DNA of 46,463 nt from Quadrisphaera sp. (GTDB lineage: Bacteria > Actinomycetota > Actinomycetes > Actinomycetales > Quadrisphaeraceae), in contig JARICT010000027.1 of the NCBI GenBank assembly GCA_029257185.1, positions 1 through 46,463 on the forward strand, given 5' to 3'. Positions 37,300 to 45,993 of this stretch are shown one piece after another. Made by a program: the position numbers and the translations under genes. A model generated the notes under the pieces. That model ran no database searches. It was not told where the DNA came from and saw only the letters and a list, made by a program, of their open reading frames with translations. Within the stretch, counting starts at the first letter, position 1, and every line of letters begins with the position of its first letter.

Positions 37300-37789
37300 C
37301 CCTGGAGCCTCGACCCCACGACAGCCGTCCCGACGGCTCACCGGAGCGTTGATCGCGCTGCTGGTCGTCACCGGCGTCGTCACCACCCTGGTGCCGGCCT
37401 ACCTGGCGGGATGGCGGCTGAGCGAAGGGGGTTCGACCGTCACGATCTGGGTCGTCGACGCCGTGACGTCGTTGACGCCGCTCCTCGCCATGGGCGCGGC
37501 CGTGGTCCTGGCCCACCAGTCGATGCGCCGCGGGTGGGTGGCGACCGCGGTGGGTGCTCTGGTCACGGTGGCGCTCTCCGTCTGGGCGATGCTCACCGTC
37601 TGGGGCCCGGACGCCCTCGCGCTCGACGCGCCGCTCTTCCTCTCGGACCTCGCCATCGCTGCGCCGTACGTCCAGTACCTCGTCGCCGGCATCGCCCTCG
37701 GGGCGGCGGCCCTCGTGCACCGGGCCCGCACCCGCACCCGCACCCGCACCCGCACCCGCCAGCACACCACCGAGCCGGCGCCGCGGTGA
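37292..37789 (+). CDS. Small four-helix membrane protein (paralog 2)
   Basis: The 165-residue protein starts at ATG 37292 (ATG 37283 is a possible alternative three codons upstream). Four helices lie at about 17-38, 50-72, 77-100 and 120-145, with LAHQSMRRGWV between helices 2 and 3. It matches the divergent protein at 36704-37180 in layout and several short segments. The C-terminus is an alternating Thr-Arg run encoded by five CGCACC hexamers (37727-37756). Function unknown; two diverged copies next to each other could form a heterodimer. Confidence 0.65.
   Translation: MSTPGASTPRQPSRRLTGALIALLVVTGVVTTLVPAYLAGWRLSEGGSTVTIWVVDAVTSLTPLLAMGAAVVLAHQSMRRGWVATAVGALVTVALSVWAMLTVWGPDALALDAPLFLSDLAIAAPYVQYLVAGIALGAAALVHRARTRTRTRTRTRQHTTEPAPR
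37727..37756. repeat. Hexanucleotide tandem repeat (CGCACC)5 inside a gene
   Basis: Five perfect CGCACC copies encode alternating Arg-Thr near the C-terminus of paralog 2. Copy-number changes would keep the frame. Confidence 0.9.
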
Positions 37790-37979
37790 GCGACGCACGT
37801 CGCGGCAGCGAGCACCACCGACGCCAGCATCACGCCGGTCGCTGCCGGTGAGCCGCTCCCCGTGAGCAGCCCGTCCGACGGGGCGGGCGTCACGACGTGG
37901 CACCCGGACGGCCGCGCCCGGACGGGTGGACGCGGCGCCTCCTGGCGCGGGCGCCGGGTCTCCGAGCCGATGGAACGAC

Positions 37980-40427
37980 GTGCAGACCACACCGCTTCCT
38001 CGTCCCGCGCTGCGGCGCGCCGCCGCGCCGCGCCGCAGGATCCTCGTGGTGGCGGTCGTGACCCTGGGTCTGCTCGGCGGCGCCGCGGCCCCCGCGTGGT
38101 CGGCCCCGGTCTCGCCTGCGCGGGGCGAGCGGGTGGTCGGCACGCTCGTGCGCGCCGACGCCACGAGGCAGGAGGAGGCCGCCGGCGCCCACGAGGCCTC
38201 CGACCACGGTCACCTTGCCGGCCACGGCTTCGCTGACCAGCTCGCCTGGATCGAGGACGGGAGCGCCTCGGGGGTGCGGGTGGACGCCGGCGACCTCGAC
38301 CACGTGCCCAGCGGCGCGCGCGTCGAGGCCGTCGTGGGCGCCCCCACCGACGACGGCGCGCCGGGTCTGGTGCCCGCCCGCGAGGTGCTGGCCGCGCGCG
38401 TGGTCGCCACGCCGCCCGGCGGCCGCTCCGTGCTGGCGGGCGTCCCCGACGCCGCGGGCGCAGGCGGCCTGGCCGCAGCCCTCACGCCGAGCCGCCACGC
38501 GGTCTCCGTGGTCATGGCCGTGCCGGCCGGGGGCGCCCGGGGCACCGCGACCCTCGCCGACGTCGTGGCGTCCGTCGACGGGCCCACGAACGACTTCTGG
38601 TCCTCGCAGACCGGCGGCGCGGTGACCTTCGCCGTCACCGCCACCCGCGACTACGTGGACCTCGCCGCCTCCTGCACGGACCCGCGGGCCCTGTGGGCCC
38701 AGGCCGCGGCAGCCGTGGGCTTCCGCGGCGGCGCCGACCAGCACCTCCTGGTCTACGTCGGGGGAGAGTCGCCGGGGTGCGGCGCCGGCCTGGGCACGGT
38801 CGGCGACTCGGTGGGCTCGGGCGGCTCCTCGTACGTCGCCGACGAGAAGATGTCCATCGTCGCCCACGAGCTCGGCCACAACCTGGGGCTGCGCCACTCC
38901 TCGAAGCTGCGGTGCCCGGGCACCGTCGAGGCGTCCGCCCCGGGGACGTGCACGGTCGCGGAGTACGAGGACCGCTACGACGTCATGGGGGTCTCGTGGG
39001 GTCCGACGGGCTCGTTGAACCCCGTGCAGGCGCGCCAGCTCGGCGTCCTGGACCCTGCCCGCTCCGCCGACGTGCCGGCCCGGGGCGGCCGGTTCACGCT
39101 GTCCCCCGTCGGGGGGGGCTCCGGCCTGAAGGCCGTCCGCCTCGCGGACTCCGGCGGCGCCACGTACTGGGTGGAGCTGCGCGAACCGGTGGGTCGCGAC
39201 GCCTACCTGGGCTCGCCGAGGCTCAACTGGGCGGGTCTCGACACCGGGGTCGTCGTGCGCTCCGCGCCGGGCGGGAAGGAGCCGGCGTCGCTCCTGCTGG
39301 ACGCCACCCCGACCGGCGCGAGCGCGTGGTCGCGGGACTTCGCCTCGGCGCTCGCCCCCGCCCGCTCGATGCTCGTCGCCGACGGCCGCTGGCGCATCGC
39401 CGTCGGCACCTCCGTGGGCGAGGGCACCACCCGCACCGCGGTGGTGACGATCAAGCCCGCGGCGCCGGGTGCGAGCGCCCTGCCCGACGGCACGCTGACC
39501 GGCCGGCCGGACCCCGACCCCCTGGTGCCCGACGACGCCGTGACCCGCCGCGAGGGGCCCTCGCGGTACGCCACCGCCGTCGCGGTCTCCCGCGGCAGCC
39601 ACCCGGGCACCTCCGCCACCGTGGTCGTGGCCTCGGGCGAGGCGTTCCCCGACGCGCTGGCCGCCGGGCCGCTGGCCGCCGCCGTGGGCTCACCCCTGCT
39701 GCTCGCGCCGCGCGACGGGGCCCTGGAGGCTGGCGTGCTCGCCGAGCTGCGACGCCTGTCCCCCGAGAAGGTGGTCCTCGCCGGCGGGCGCAGCGCCGTG
39801 AGCGACGCGGTCGCCGCGCAGCTCGCCCGCGTCGCCCCGGTGCAGCGGATCTCCGGCGCGGACCGCTACGAGACCGCGGCGCTCCTGGCGGGCGCCACCG
39901 GCCAGCGGGGCGCCACCGTGTACCTGTCCTCCGGCGCCACCTTCGCCGACGCGGTCTCCGGCGGCGCCCAGGCCGCCCGTGAGGGCGCCGTGGTGCTGCT
40001 CACCGACCGCGACGCCCTGCCGCCGGCCACCCGCACGGCGCTGGCGACCCTCCGTCCCGAGCGCGTGGTGCTGCTCGGCGGCCCGGCGAGCGTGGGCCTC
40101 GGCGCACAGCGCGACGCCGCCGCCGCGGCTCCTGGCGCCGCCACGGTGCGCCTCGGCGGAGCGGACCGCTACGCCACCGCGGCGCAGGTGGCCCTCGCCG
40201 GGAACCCCGGCGGTGCGGGCACCGTCTACCTCGCCACGGGGGACGCCTTCGCCGACGCCCTCGCGGGCGGCCCGGCGGCCGGCGCCGACGGGGCTCCGCT
40301 GCTGCTGACGGCCCGGACCTGCGTGCCCGCCCCGACGGCCGCCGCGCTGGCGACCCTCGCCCCGCAGCGGGTGGTGCTGCTCGGCGGCACCGGGGCGGTG
40401 GCCGCGGACGCGCTCTACCCCTGCTGA
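37980..40427 (+). CDS. Secreted metzincin metalloprotease with three CWB2 cell-wall-binding repeats
   Basis: The 815-residue protein starts at GTG 37980 (GGAA 6 nt upstream; GTG 37926 is possible). A signal peptide (about 20-42, cleavage near AWSAP) is followed by a pro-region and a zinc protease domain with HELGHNLGLRH (296-306) and the Met-turn YDVMGVSW, placing it in the metzincins (gametolysin/reprolysin-like). A beta-rich domain (about 350-520, TYWVELREPVGRD) follows, then three CWB2-type repeats (about 522-815) with SRYATAVAVSRG, DRYETAALLAG, DRYATAAQVALAG and repeated ERVVLLGG words. CWB2 modules bind secondary wall polymers non-covalently. The anionic polymer made nearby could be its anchor, which is inference. 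Confidence 0.88.
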   Translation: MQTTPLPRPALRRAAAPRRRILVVAVVTLGLLGGAAAPAWSAPVSPARGERVVGTLVRADATRQEEAAGAHEASDHGHLAGHGFADQLAWIEDGSASGVRVDAGDLDHVPSGARVEAVVGAPTDDGAPGLVPAREVLAARVVATPPGGRSVLAGVPDAAGAGGLAAALTPSRHAVSVVMAVPAGGARGTATLADVVASVDGPTNDFWSSQTGGAVTFAVTATRDYVDLAASCTDPRALWAQAAAAVGFRGGADQHLLVYVGGESPGCGAGLGTVGDSVGSGGSSYVADEKMSIVAHELGHNLGLRHSSKLRCPGTVEASAPGTCTVAEYEDRYDVMGVSWGPTGSLNPVQARQLGVLDPARSADVPARGGRFTLSPVGGGSGLKAVRLADSGGATYWVELREPVGRDAYLGSPRLNWAGLDTGVVVRSAPGGKEPASLLLDATPTGASAWSRDFASALAPARSMLVADGRWRIAVGTSVGEGTTRTAVVTIKPAAPGASALPDGTLTGRPDPDPLVPDDAVTRREGPSRYATAVAVSRGSHPGTSATVVVASGEAFPDALAAGPLAAAVGSPLLLAPRDGALEAGVLAELRRLSPEKVVLAGGRSAVSDAVAAQLARVAPVQRISGADRYETAALLAGATGQRGATVYLSSGATFADAVSGGAQAAREGAVVLLTDRDALPPATRTALATLRPERVVLLGGPASVGLGAQRDAAAAAPGAATVRLGGADRYATAAQVALAGNPGGAGTVYLATGDAFADALAGGPAAGADGAPLLLTARTCVPAPTAAALATLAPQRVVLLGGTGAVAADALYPC

Positions 40428-40544
40428 GGCGGGGCGCAGCCGCTGAGGTCAGGGCGCAGCCGCACCGCCGCGCGCTGGACCGTCGGCCACCGCCGCGCGG
40501 ACCCCGGTGTCGACGCCGGAGCCGGGTTCCCGTCTACTGACGCG

Positions 40545-41447
40545 GTGCGCTCGGCCCCGGTCCTCCCGCCGCACCGCGCAGGCGTCGCCATGGCGGTCAC
40601 CGCCATGGTCATGGTCCAGCTGGGCATCGCGGTGTCGGTGGGGCTGTTCGACCGCATCGGGCCCGACGGCGCCGCGTGGCTGCGGCTGGTGTGGGCCGGG
40701 CTCATCATGGGCCTCGTCGCTCGCCCCTGGCGCACCTCCTGGACGCGCTCGACCCTGCTGGTCTGCGCCGGCCTGGGGCTGGCGACCGCCGCGATGACCG
40801 TCCTGTTCATGGCGGCCGTGGCCCGGATCCCGCTGGGGACCGCGAGCGCCCTGGAGTTCCTGGGGCCGCTGGGCGTGGCCATCGTCCGTGCGCCGAGGAG
40901 CGGACGCGTGTGGGCGGCCCTCGCCGCCGGCGGCGTGGTGCTGCTGACCGAGCCGTGGCACCCCGGGGCCGACCTGGTGGGGGTGCTGCTGGCGCTCGCC
41001 GCCGCCGTGAGCTGGGCCGGGTACATCCTGCTGACCCAGCGCGCGGGCGACTCGGTGAGCGGCCTGCGGGCGCTGGGGATCTCGATGCCGGTGGCCGCGC
41101 TGGCCGCCACGGCCGTGGTGGGGCCGCGGACGCTGGACCAGTTCTCCTGGCAGCTGCTGCTGGTAGGCGCCGGGCTGGCCCTGCTGCTGCCGGTCATCCC
41201 GTTCAGCCTCGAGCTGCTGGCGCTGCGCCGGCTCACGGTGGCGGCGTTCGGCACGCTGATGAGCCTGGAGCCGGCGATCGCGCTGATCATCGGGCTGCTG
41301 GTCCTCGGGCAGCTCCCGCGCGTCCCCGCCGTGATCGGCATCCTGTTCGTCGTGGCCGCGGGCATCGGCGCCGAGCGGACCGGCGCACGGCCACCGCCAC
41401 CGGTGGCTCGCCCTCCGGGGCAGGGCGGTGCTAGACCTGGCGCATGA
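40545..41447 (+). CDS. EamA-family transporter, RhtA-like exporter
   Basis: The 300-residue protein has ten hydrophobic helices in two EamA repeats (about 12-140 and 148-285). AMTVLFMAAVARIPLGTASALEFLGPLGVA and TVAAFGTLMSLEPAIALIIGLLVLG are the conserved helix blocks of RhtA-like exporters of threonine/homoserine and related compounds. GTG 40545 has no ribosome site, and TCTACTGACGC lies just before it, so the mRNA may be leaderless. Its stop overlaps the decarboxylase ATG (ATGA 41444-41447), implying joint expression. Confidence 0.85.
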   Translation: MRSAPVLPPHRAGVAMAVTAMVMVQLGIAVSVGLFDRIGPDGAAWLRLVWAGLIMGLVARPWRTSWTRSTLLVCAGLGLATAAMTVLFMAAVARIPLGTASALEFLGPLGVAIVRAPRSGRVWAALAAGGVVLLTEPWHPGADLVGVLLALAAAVSWAGYILLTQRAGDSVSGLRALGISMPVAALAATAVVGPRTLDQFSWQLLLVGAGLALLLPVIPFSLELLALRRLTVAAFGTLMSLEPAIALIIGLLVLGQLPRVPAVIGILFVVAAGIGAERTGARPPPPVARPPGQGGARPGA

Positions 41448-43141
41448 GCGACGCCGCTTCCCCCGCCCCCGTCATCTCCGTCGGCGCGTACCTGGCCCAC
41501 CGCCTGGTGCAGCTGGGAGCCCCCCACGTCTTCGGGCTCCCCGGTGACTTCAACCTCAGCCTGCTCGACGAGATGCTCACCGTCCCCGGCATCGTGTGGG
41601 TGGGCACCACCAACGAGCTGAACGCCGCCTACGCCGCCGACGCCTACGCCCGCACCGTGCGCGCCCCCGCCGCGCTGGTCACCACGTACGGCGTCGGCGA
41701 GCTCTCGGCGATCAACGGCGTCGCGGGCAGCTTCGCCGAGGACGTCCCCGTCGTGCAGGTCACCGGCATGCCGTCCGCCGCCCAGCGCGAGGGCGCGGCG
41801 CTGCTGCACCACTCGCTCGTCGACGGGGACTTCGACCACTTCGTGCGGGCCTACCGTGAGGTGGTCGGCGCGAGCGCCGTGCTGCGCGAGGAGGACGCCA
41901 CCCTCGCGATCGACCGGACGCTGCGCGCCGCCCTGGAGAGCTCCAAGCCGGTCTACCTGGGGATCCCCTCCGACGTCGCCGTCGTGCAGGTCTCCTCGGC
42001 GGCGCTGGCCACGCCGCTGAAGGCCTCGGCGTCGGACCCCGCGGCGCTGGCGGGCTTCCGCGAGGCCCTCGCGCAGACCCTGGACGGCGCCGAGCAGGTC
42101 ACCGTCCTGGCGGGCACGCAGGTCCACCGCCGCCGGGCGGAGGACCGCCTCGTCGACGTGGCGAACCGCTCCGGCGTGCGCGTCGCGACCCTGGCCGGCG
42201 CCAAGGCGATGCTGCCGGAGGACCACCCGGCCTCGATCGGCACCTACATGGGCGCGATGACCACCAACCCCGCGGTGCGCGCCGCCGTGGACTCCGCGAC
42301 GCCCCTGGTCCTCGCCGGGACGGTGTTCTCCGACGTCCTCACGGGCCTGTTCTCCCACCGGTTCGACGTCGCCTCGGCGATCGAGCTGAGCATCAGCCAC
42401 GCGCGGGTCGGGCGGGCGTTCTTCGACGGCGTGCACCTGGGCGACGGGCTCGCCGCGCTGGACGAGGTCCTCGCCGCGAGCGAGCGGGCAGCGGTGAGCC
42501 CGGTGCAGGCGCTGCCCGCCCCACGGAGGACGCCCGCCGGTGACGACGACCCCCTCACCCAGGAGGAGCTGTGGGCGGCGTTCCAGGAGTGGCTGCCCGG
42601 CGGGGTCATCACCATCGCCGACGCGGGCACCGCCCTCTACGGCGCGCTGAGCCTGCGGATGCCCGAGGGCACCGACCTGCTCGTGCAGCCCATCTGGTCG
42701 TCCATCGGCTTCACCCTGCCCGCGACCCTCGGCACCTGCCTCGCCGCGCCGGACCGGCCCAGCATCCTGCTCGTCGGCGACGGCGCCGCCCAGCTGACCG
42801 CCACCGAGGTGGCGACGATCTGGCAGCGGGGCCTGGCCCCGATGATCGTGCTCATCGACAACGCCGGGTACACCATCGAGCGGGTCATCCAGAGCCCGCG
42901 GGCGGTGTACCAGGACGTCACCGCGTGGGACTGGACGGCGCTGCCCGCGGCGCTGGCCCCCGGCGTGGACGTGCTCACGGCCAGCGCGAGCACGCCGAGC
43001 GAGCTGCGGTCGGCGCTGGCCGACGCCGGCGAGGCGCTGGGGAAGCGCCCCGTGCTCCTGCGGGTGGTGACCGGTCCGGACGACGAGCCACCGCTGCTCA
43101 CCGCCCTCGGGGAGAGCGTGAAGGCGTCGCTGGCGGGCTGA
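41444..43141 (+). CDS. Thiamine-diphosphate 2-oxoacid decarboxylase (pyruvate/indolepyruvate decarboxylase)
   Basis: The 565-residue protein has the three-domain ThDP layout. Catalytic residues of the PDC/IPDC group are visible: Asp35 in GLPGDFN, Glu58 in TTNELNAAYAADAYAR and the twin His in LLHHSL (122-123). The cofactor motif starts at GDGAAQLTATEV and ends at IVLIDN about 28 residues later. This group converts pyruvate, indolepyruvate, phenylpyruvate or branched 2-oxoacids to aldehydes; substrate cannot be decided by eye. The ATG overlaps the EamA stop, so product or amino-acid export may accompany the reaction. It ends 25 bp from the convergent uvrA2. Confidence 0.88.
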   Translation: MSDAASPAPVISVGAYLAHRLVQLGAPHVFGLPGDFNLSLLDEMLTVPGIVWVGTTNELNAAYAADAYARTVRAPAALVTTYGVGELSAINGVAGSFAEDVPVVQVTGMPSAAQREGAALLHHSLVDGDFDHFVRAYREVVGASAVLREEDATLAIDRTLRAALESSKPVYLGIPSDVAVVQVSSAALATPLKASASDPAALAGFREALAQTLDGAEQVTVLAGTQVHRRRAEDRLVDVANRSGVRVATLAGAKAMLPEDHPASIGTYMGAMTTNPAVRAAVDSATPLVLAGTVFSDVLTGLFSHRFDVASAIELSISHARVGRAFFDGVHLGDGLAALDEVLAASERAAVSPVQALPAPRRTPAGDDDPLTQEELWAAFQEWLPGGVITIADAGTALYGALSLRMPEGTDLLVQPIWSSIGFTLPATLGTCLAAPDRPSILLVGDGAAQLTATEVATIWQRGLAPMIVLIDNAGYTIERVIQSPRAVYQDVTAWDWTALPAALAPGVDVLTASASTPSELRSALADAGEALGKRPVLLRVVTGPDDEPPLLTALGESVKASLAG

Positions 43142-43166
43142 TCGGTGCGCCGCTGCCGTCGCCCCG

Positions 43167-45752
43167 CTACGGGACCGCGCGGCCCAGCTGCTGCGTCAGG
43201 TACGGCGCGGTGACGCTGGCCGCTGTGGCAGCGACGTCCTCCGGCGTCCCTGCCGCCACCACGCGCCCGCCGGCATCACCGCCCGAGGGCCCCAGGTCGA
43301 TGACGTGGTCGGCGCCGGCGACCACGCCCATGTCGTGCTCGACGACCACCACGGTGGCCCCGTCGGCGACCAGCGCGTGCAGCTGGGCCATGAGGCGCTC
43401 GACGTCCGCGGGGTGCAGCCCGGTGGTGGGCTCGTCGAGGAGGTAGAGGGTGTGGCCGCGCCGGGCCCGCTGGAGCTCGGTGGCGAGCTTGATGCGCTGC
43501 GCCTCACCGCCGGAGAGCTCCGGGGCCGGCTGGCCGAGCCGGAGATAGCCCAGCCCCACCTGCTGGAGCACGGCGAGGCGGCGGGCGGCGGCCGGGACGT
43601 CGGCCAGGAAGTCCAGCGCCGCGTCGACGCTGAGGGCCAGCACCTCCCCGACGTCCTTCCCCCGGTAGGTCACCTCGAGGGTCTCGGGGTTGTAGCGCGA
43701 CCCGTGGCACGTGGGGCACGGGGCGTAGCTGCCGGGGAGGAACAGCAGCTCGACGGCGACGAACCCCTCGCCCTGACAGGTCTCGCAGCGCCCGCCCTCC
43801 ACGTTGAAGGAGAACCGCGAGGCGTCGAAACCCCGCTCCCTGGCCCCGTCGGTGGCGGCGAAGGTCTTGCGGACCGCGTCGAACAGCCCGGTGTAGGTCG
43901 CGAGGTTCGAGCGCGGCGTGCGCCCGATCGGCCTGCTGTCCACGCGCACCATCCGCTCCAGGCGCTCCAGGCCCTCGACGCTGCGCACGCTCGCCGCGGG
44001 AGCCGGCTGGCCGTCCGCGCCGCCGACCCCGTCTCCGGCCCCGACCTCGCCCGCCGAGCCCGTCGTCACCGCTGGCTCTGCCGTGCCCGCCGGACCGCCC
44101 CGCACGTGGTCGGCCACGACGTCGCCCAGCACCCGGGAGACCAGGGTCGTCTTGCCCGAGCCTGAGACGCCGGTGACCGCGGTGAGCACCCCGAGCGGCA
44201 CGTCGACGTCGATGCCGTGGAGGTTGTTCGCGCTCACGCCCCGCAGCCGCAGCCAGCCCCGGGGCGCACGCCGCTGCGACGGCGACGACGACCGCGCCGG
44301 CGCCCGGTCGTCGCCCAGGAACCCGGCGGTCACGGACCCTGTCACTCCCGTCAGGCCGTCGGGGGGCCCGCTGTAGAGCACCTCTCCCCCGCCGTCGCCC
44401 GCCAGCGGCCCGACGTCGACCAGCCAGTCGGCGCTGCGCGCCACGTCCATGTCGTGCTCCACGACCAGCACGGAGTTCCCCGAGGCCTTCAGCGCCGCGA
44501 GGACCTCCAGCAGCGGCTCGGCGTCCGCCGGGTGCAGGCCCGCGGACGGCTCGTCGAGGACGTAGACCACCCCGAACAGCCCCGATCGCAGCTGGGTGGC
44601 GATCCGCAGGCGCTGCATCTCCCCCGAGGACAGCGTCGGCGTCGCCCGCCCGAGGCTGAGGTAGCCGAGCCCCAGCTCGAGGAGCACCTCGAGGCGGCGC
44701 AGCAGGTCAGCGGCGATGGTCACGGCGACGTCGGTGCTCTCCCCCGACGTCGCGTCGCCGAGGGCCGGGGTCGGGTCGCTCAGGGTCGCGGCGGGGCGCA
44801 GCGCCTCGGCGAGCGCCGCCATCGGGGCCTCGTTCATCGCGGCGATGCTCTGGCCCGCGAACGTGACCGCCAGCGCGCCGGGGGTCAGGCCGCTGCCACC
44901 GCAGACCGGGCAGGGGCCGGTCCGGGTGAACCGCAGCGCCCGGGCGCGCATCATCTGGCTCTGAGAGCTCGCCAGGGTGTGCAGGACGTGGCCCTTCGCG
45001 CTCCAGAAGCGGCCGCGGTAGGGCTTCTCGTTGCGGTCGCGCTGCGGGGTCACCTGCACCACCGGCTGCTCGTCGGTGAACAGGATCCACTCGCGGTCCG
45101 CCGCGGGGAGGTCCCGCCACGGGGTGTCCACGTCGTACCCGAGGTGGACGAGGACGTCGCGCAGGTTCTTGCCCTGCCAGGCGCCCGGCCACGCCGCGAC
45201 GGCGCCGTCCCGGATGCTCAGGGACGGGTCGGGGACGAGGGAGTCCTCGGTGACGTCGTGGACCACCCCGACGCCGTGGCACCGCGGGCAGGCACCGACG
45301 GCGGTGTTCGGGGAGAAGGAGTCCGAGTCCAGCCGCTGCGTGACGCCCTCGGGGTACGTGCCCGCCCGGGAGAACAGCATGCGCAGCGAGTTCGACAGGG
45401 TGGTGACGGTGCCGACGGACGAGCGCGAGCTGGGGGCGCCGCGGCGCTGCTGCAGCGCGACCGCCGGGGGCAGGCCGCCGATCTCGTCCACGTCGGGGTT
45501 GCCGCCGGCCTGGATGAGGCGGCGGGCGTAGGGGGCCACCGACTCGAGGTAGCGGCGCTGGGCCTCCCCGTAGATGGTGCCGAACGCGAGCGAGGACTTG
45601 CCCGAGCCGGAGACGCCGGTGAACACCACGATCGCGTCGCGGGGGACGTCGACGTCCACGTCGCGCAGGTTGTTCTCGCGGGCTCCGCGGACGGTGATGA
45701 AGCCCTCGCGCCCGCGGGGCTCGAGCAGGGACGGGCCGGTGGGTTCGCGCAT
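43167..45752 (-). CDS. UvrA2-type excinuclease ATPase (class II UvrA)
   Basis: The 861-residue protein has two ABC ATPase halves: Walker A GVSGSGKSS (46-54) and GVSGSGKTT, signatures LSSGEMQRLRIATQL and LSGGEAQRIKLATEL, and Walker B VYVLDEPSAGLHP and LYLLDEPTTGLHP. Zinc-finger pairs are CPRC, CPVC and CETC with CPTC. It is about 90 residues shorter than UvrA and, in the first half, passes from Walker A to IQAGGNPDVDEIGGLPPAVALQQ without the UvrB-binding domain, the mark of UvrA2/DrrC-like proteins tied to DNA-damage or drug tolerance. ATG 45750-45752 was chosen; GTG 45824 is possible. Two inverted repeats lie 80-150 bp upstream. Confidence 0.88.
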   Translation of the reverse strand: MREPTGPSLLEPRGREGFITVRGARENNLRDVDVDVPRDAIVVFTGVSGSGKSSLAFGTIYGEAQRRYLESVAPYARRLIQAGGNPDVDEIGGLPPAVALQQRRGAPSSRSSVGTVTTLSNSLRMLFSRAGTYPEGVTQRLDSDSFSPNTAVGACPRCHGVGVVHDVTEDSLVPDPSLSIRDGAVAAWPGAWQGKNLRDVLVHLGYDVDTPWRDLPAADREWILFTDEQPVVQVTPQRDRNEKPYRGRFWSAKGHVLHTLASSQSQMMRARALRFTRTGPCPVCGGSGLTPGALAVTFAGQSIAAMNEAPMAALAEALRPAATLSDPTPALGDATSGESTDVAVTIAADLLRRLEVLLELGLGYLSLGRATPTLSSGEMQRLRIATQLRSGLFGVVYVLDEPSAGLHPADAEPLLEVLAALKASGNSVLVVEHDMDVARSADWLVDVGPLAGDGGGEVLYSGPPDGLTGVTGSVTAGFLGDDRAPARSSSPSQRRAPRGWLRLRGVSANNLHGIDVDVPLGVLTAVTGVSGSGKTTLVSRVLGDVVADHVRGGPAGTAEPAVTTGSAGEVGAGDGVGGADGQPAPAASVRSVEGLERLERMVRVDSRPIGRTPRSNLATYTGLFDAVRKTFAATDGARERGFDASRFSFNVEGGRCETCQGEGFVAVELLFLPGSYAPCPTCHGSRYNPETLEVTYRGKDVGEVLALSVDAALDFLADVPAAARRLAVLQQVGLGYLRLGQPAPELSGGEAQRIKLATELQRARRGHTLYLLDEPTTGLHPADVERLMAQLHALVADGATVVVVEHDMGVVAGADHVIDLGPSGGDAGGRVVAAGTPEDVAATAASVTAPYLTQQLGRAVP

Positions 45753-45833
45753 CGGCGCGACGGTATCCGGGGACCGTGCTCCCTCCAACGCTGGCCACAC
45801 GCGGGTCCACCTCGCACTGCGCACCGGCGCGAC

Positions 45834-45848
45834 GGTTCGTTCAGAACC
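45834..45848. promoter_or_regulatory. Inverted repeat GGTTC-N5-GAACC upstream of uvrA2
   Basis: GGTTC (45834-45838) and GAACC (45844-45848) form a perfect 5-bp inverted repeat just upstream of the longest possible uvrA2 frame. It is a candidate operator; it does not match the actinobacterial LexA box. Confidence 0.4.
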
Positions 45849-45855
45849 TCCTAGA

Positions 45856-45898
45856 GAACGTCACAAACATGGCAATCGAAGGTCATCTTGTGACGTTC
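45856..45898. promoter_or_regulatory. Perfect 11-bp inverted repeat in the uvrA2 upstream region
   Basis: GAACGTCACAA (45856-45866) and TTGTGACGTTC (45888-45898) are exact inverse copies separated by 21 bp, in a notably AT-rich patch. The position, about 105-145 bp upstream of uvrA2 and 95 bp past the DUF418 stop, suits an operator pair or a terminator-like hairpin; there is no T-run. Confidence 0.55.
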
Positions 45899-45993
45899 CT
45901 CGACCATGAGCGGAGCGCTGACGATCCACGAGCACCGGGCACCACGGCGCCGGGACGGTCCGACCAGCGCGAGCCCGGGGCCGTCGAGAGCGG

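Noticed and set aside
37790-37979. Minus-strand frame resembling a sortase sorting signal (LLTGSGS then a helix)
   Set aside because: The frame has no stop after the basic tail, runs into the Arg-Thr hexamer repeat and the neighbouring gene, and has no start or ribosome site.
40415-42436. 673-codon minus-strand frame opposite the EamA and decarboxylase genes
   Set aside because: It is an antisense shadow produced by high GC; the plus-strand proteins have clear family motifs.
45856-45898. CRP/GlxR binding site
   Set aside because: The arms contain TCACA and TGTGA in the reverse order to the CRP consensus and are 21 bp apart, so the consensus is not met.
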